A model generated the notes under the pieces. It did no database searches, was not told the origin of the DNA, and worked only from the letters and a program-made list of their open reading frames with translations. This document shows positions 5,781-8,085 of a stretch of DNA of 8,085 bases, piece by piece (positions within the stretch are counted from its first letter, which is position 1; every line of letters starts with the position of its first letter). The translations under genes were made by a program, and so were the position numbers. Source of the DNA: Candidatus Cloacimonadota bacterium (GTDB lineage Bacteria > Cloacimonadota > Cloacimonadia > Cloacimonadales > TCS61); the NCBI GenBank assembly GCA_021157645.1, contig JAGGWC010000235.1, forward strand, positions 1-8,085. Reading direction: 5' to 3'.

Positions 5781-7934
5781 ATGAACATTAGTGAGATGAA
5801 GTCTAAGCACAAATTATTAAAAGATTATTCCTATGCATTGGGCGAGATTGAAAAAGGTTATACAAACAGAACACTTTACGTTAATCTGAGTAATAAGGAA
5901 ATCAAGGAAAAACCAGTCACTCAGCTTATGAAAGATAAGTTCGTTGGTGGAAAAGGATTTGGTTTGAGATTACTTTGGGATGCTACAAAGCCTCAAACAA
6001 AATGGGATGATCTTGAGAATGAAATCATAATTTCTCCAGGACCCATATGTGGAATTACACAGTATGCTGGTGCGGGAAAATCACTTGTTGTTTCAATTTC
6101 TCCGCTAACAGATATTGTTATAGATAGTAATGTTGGTGGTTATTTCGGACCATTTCTCAAGTTTGCCGGATTCGATGCTTTAGAAATACAAGGAAAAGCA
6201 GAGAAAGATGTTATTGTAATCATTGATGGAGAAGAAGGAACCATTAGGATAGAAGAAGCTCCTGAAGAAGCTATCGATAGTCACATTCTTGCTGAACAAC
6301 TCACAGATATGTATGCCAAAGCTGATAATAAGAAAAACCTTGTGTCTGTTGTTTCTGCAGGACTTGCTGCGGAGAATAGTTACATTGGTCTTCTTAATTT
6401 TAGTTTTTATGATAAAAAAAGAAAAAAAATTCGCCTTAAACAAGCAGGCCGTGGTGGTATTGGAAGCGTTCTTAGAAATAAAAAAATAAAAGCTATTGTT
6501 GTAATTGCCGAAAGCATCAAGCCAGATGCAAATCATGTTGTGGATTTAGAAGCAATTAAAGAATGCGGAGCAAGATTCAATAAAGAGATACGTGAACTCG
6601 ATGATGATCAATGTAAAATGAGAAAAGAAGGTACTGCTCACTTGGTTGAAATCATGGATGATTATGATCTGTTGCCGACAGAAAATTTTAGATTCGGTTC
6701 ACATAAAGATATTATGAATATTCACTCAAGTGTTTGGCGTTCCAAATTTACACAAGGTATGTTTGACGGCTGTTGGATTGGATGCACGATGGCTTGTGCT
6801 AAAGCTGTTGATGGATTTAAACTTAAAACCGGACCTTACAAAGGTGACTTGGTTATTGTTGACGGTCCTGAATACGAAACAGTTGGCGGTCTTGGTTCAA
6901 ATTGTGGGATTTTCGATGCAGATCATATTATAGAAGCAAACTTTTATTGTGATACCTACGGGATCGATACAATATCTTTTGGAACTCTGACAGCATTCTT
7001 GATGGAATGTTATGAAGCCGGGGTCATTAACAAGGAAATCACAGGAGGACTTGAATTTACATTTGGGAATAAAGATACCGCAATAAAACTTCTTCATCAA
7101 ATGGCTCGTGGTGAAGGATTCGGTATTATTGCCGGAATGGGCATTAGAAAAATGAAAGCATACTTTGCCAAAGAATTCGGTGCAGATATAAATTTCTTAA
7201 ATGACATTGGAATGGAAAATAAGGGTTTGGAATATTCCCAATACGTTTCCAAAGAATCTTTGGCTCAGCAAGGTGGTTATGCAATGACCAATAAAGGTCC
7301 ACAGCACGATGAAGCCTGGTTGATTTTTATGGATATGGTTAATAAGCAGATACCTACTTTTGAAGATAAAGCAGAAGCATTGCACTACTTCCCAATGTTC
7401 AGAACCTGGTTTGGCTTGATGGGCTTATGCAAACTCCCATGGAACGACGTAGAACCAGCAAATAATGCCGAAACAGATGAACCAGCAAAAGTTCCAGAAC
7501 ATGTTGCAAATTACATCACGATTTTCAATGCTGTTACTGGCTTAAATATAGATAATAAAGAGATGATAAGACAATCTGAACGAGTTTATAATTTCCAGAG
7601 AACTTTCAATATTCGTCGTGGTTATGGTCTCAGAAAACATGATGCTCAACCTTATCGTGCGGCAGGTCCTGTAACAGTTGAAGAATATGAATCACGTGCT
7701 GAACGTTATGACGGACAATTAAAAGAACTGTTGAATATTGCTCCTGAAGGAAAATCTACCATAGAAAAAATTGCTATCCTGCGTAAATACAAAGAGGGTC
7801 AATATGAAAAACTGCTTGATGCAGTTTATCAGAGACGTGGTTGGAATAATAATGGTGTTCCTACAATTGCCCATTTGAAAGATCTTGGTATGGATTTACC
7901 TGAAGTTTTGGAAATCGTTGAACCATTACAATAA
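5781..7934 (+). CDS. Aldehyde:ferredoxin oxidoreductase family protein (tungsten/molybdenum bis-pterin enzyme)
   Basis: The family oxidises aldehydes to acids (or runs the reverse) with ferredoxin, using a W/Mo-bis-pyranopterin and one 4Fe-4S cluster; the substrate here is unknown. Seen: the AOR N-domain from about 26 (NRTLYVNL; GGKGFGLRLL at 56-65; a GPICGITQYAGAGKS stretch; SNVGGYFGPFLKFAGFDALE at 116-135), AGRGGIGSVLRNKKIKAI at 222-239, GPEYETVGGLGSNCG at 362-376, DTYGIDTISFG at 391-401, GLCKLPW at 548-554 and NFQRTFNIRRG at 604-614. Cluster ligands are likely C331, C335, C339 and C550. The first three are spaced CxxxCxxxC rather than the usual CxxCxxxC, and the Asp normally found before GLC appears replaced (G545). 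At 717 aa it is longer than the roughly 605-aa Pyrococcus AOR. There is no signal peptide, so it is cytoplasmic. Start is supported by AAGGAG at 5769-5774. No ferredoxin or partner subunit is adjacent; a terminator follows. Confidence 0.95.
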   Translation: MNISEMKSKHKLLKDYSYALGEIEKGYTNRTLYVNLSNKEIKEKPVTQLMKDKFVGGKGFGLRLLWDATKPQTKWDDLENEIIISPGPICGITQYAGAGKSLVVSISPLTDIVIDSNVGGYFGPFLKFAGFDALEIQGKAEKDVIVIIDGEEGTIRIEEAPEEAIDSHILAEQLTDMYAKADNKKNLVSVVSAGLAAENSYIGLLNFSFYDKKRKKIRLKQAGRGGIGSVLRNKKIKAIVVIAESIKPDANHVVDLEAIKECGARFNKEIRELDDDQCKMRKEGTAHLVEIMDDYDLLPTENFRFGSHKDIMNIHSSVWRSKFTQGMFDGCWIGCTMACAKAVDGFKLKTGPYKGDLVIVDGPEYETVGGLGSNCGIFDADHIIEANFYCDTYGIDTISFGTLTAFLMECYEAGVINKEITGGLEFTFGNKDTAIKLLHQMARGEGFGIIAGMGIRKMKAYFAKEFGADINFLNDIGMENKGLEYSQYVSKESLAQQGGYAMTNKGPQHDEAWLIFMDMVNKQIPTFEDKAEALHYFPMFRTWFGLMGLCKLPWNDVEPANNAETDEPAKVPEHVANYITIFNAVTGLNIDNKEMIRQSERVYNFQRTFNIRRGYGLRKHDAQPYRAAGPVTVEEYESRAERYDGQLKELLNIAPEGKSTIEKIAILRKYKEGQYEKLLDAVYQRRGWNNNGVPTIAHLKDLGMDLPEVLEIVEPLQ

Positions 7935-7950
7935 TGTTGATAAAATATAA

Positions 7951-7973
7951 GGGGCGACTTCGCCCCTTTTTTT
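7951..7973 (+). terminator. Rho-independent terminator after the AOR gene
   Basis: GGGGCG (7951-7956) pairs with CGCCCC (7961-7966) across an ACTT loop, followed by seven T at 7967-7973. It lies 16 nt after the AOR stop and 3 nt before the ATG of the ThiF-like gene, so it occupies the position where that gene's ribosome binding site would be expected. Confidence 0.9.
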
Positions 7974-7976
7974 ATT

Positions 7977-8085
7977 ATGAACAAAAAAGATTTTTTCTCA
8001 GCTCATGATCCAAAAATTATTCCGACTTTGCAAAAAGCCGTAATTGGAATTGCCGGAGCTGGTGGACTTGGCTCCAATATTGCTG
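7977..8085 (+). CDS. ThiF/MoeB-family adenylyltransferase (sulfur-carrier activating), N-terminal fragment
   Basis: The first 36 codons only; the gene continues past the window edge. The visible end, QKAVIGIAGAGGLGSNIA, is the nucleotide-binding Rossmann motif (GxGGLGS) of the E1-like ThiF/MoeB/HesA family, which adenylates the C-terminal glycine of small sulfur carriers (ThiS, MoaD). The short lead-in before the motif resembles the compact ThiF forms of anaerobes rather than MoeB, but this is inference. No Shine-Dalgarno precedes the ATG: the upstream bases are the T-run of the AOR terminator. The next ATG (8005) is out of frame. Its position after a pterin enzyme fits a role in molybdopterin/tungstopterin or thiamine sulfur transfer. 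Confidence 0.8.
   Translation, partial: MNKKDFFSAHDPKIIPTLQKAVIGIAGAGGLGSNIA

Overview
This is an AT-rich bacterial chromosomal segment with five complete protein genes, one tRNA gene and the first 36 codons of a sixth protein gene. Strong AAGGAG-type ribosome binding sites, a TTG start and TTGACA-like promoter boxes point to an ordinary bacterial expression system. The tungsten/molybdenum aldehyde:ferredoxin oxidoreductase suggests an anaerobe. The phylum cannot be fixed from the sequence. A candidate phylum of anaerobes such as Cloacimonadota is only a guess from gene content and base composition.

Layout. (1) 83-1453 (+) encodes a stand-alone, divergent GcvT-family (folate-dependent aminomethyltransferase-like) protein. 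It is followed by a tRNA-Asp(GTC) at 1585-1662 with its own candidate promoter and a clear rho-independent terminator. (2) 1772-5395 is a leftward block, read in the order nadE (ammonia-dependent NAD synthetase), a Cys-rich/TPR protein of unknown role, then a MATE-family efflux transporter. nadE and the TPR gene are tightly coupled (11 bp apart, with the Shine-Dalgarno of the second touching the stop of the first). The MATE gene is separated from them by 220 bp that contain a 146-bp palindromic repeat. (3) 5396-5780 is a divergent control region. It carries a second, 147-bp copy of the same repeat family, three TTCCAA boxes at exact 19-bp spacing, and a TTGACA box. (4) 5781-7934 (+) encodes a 717-aa aldehyde:ferredoxin oxidoreductase family protein with an unusual CxxxCxxxC cluster motif. 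A strong terminator follows, and immediately after its T-run a ThiF/MoeB-type adenylyltransferase gene begins and runs off the window.

How the genes may work together. AOR and ThiF fit as enzyme plus sulfur-carrier activation for the pterin cofactor (or thiamine), but only adjacency supports this. nadE is a housekeeping gene and its TPR partner is uncharacterised. I see no CRISPR array, phage, transposase or toxin-antitoxin system. The most noteworthy non-genic structure is the pair of dispersed composite palindromic repeats.
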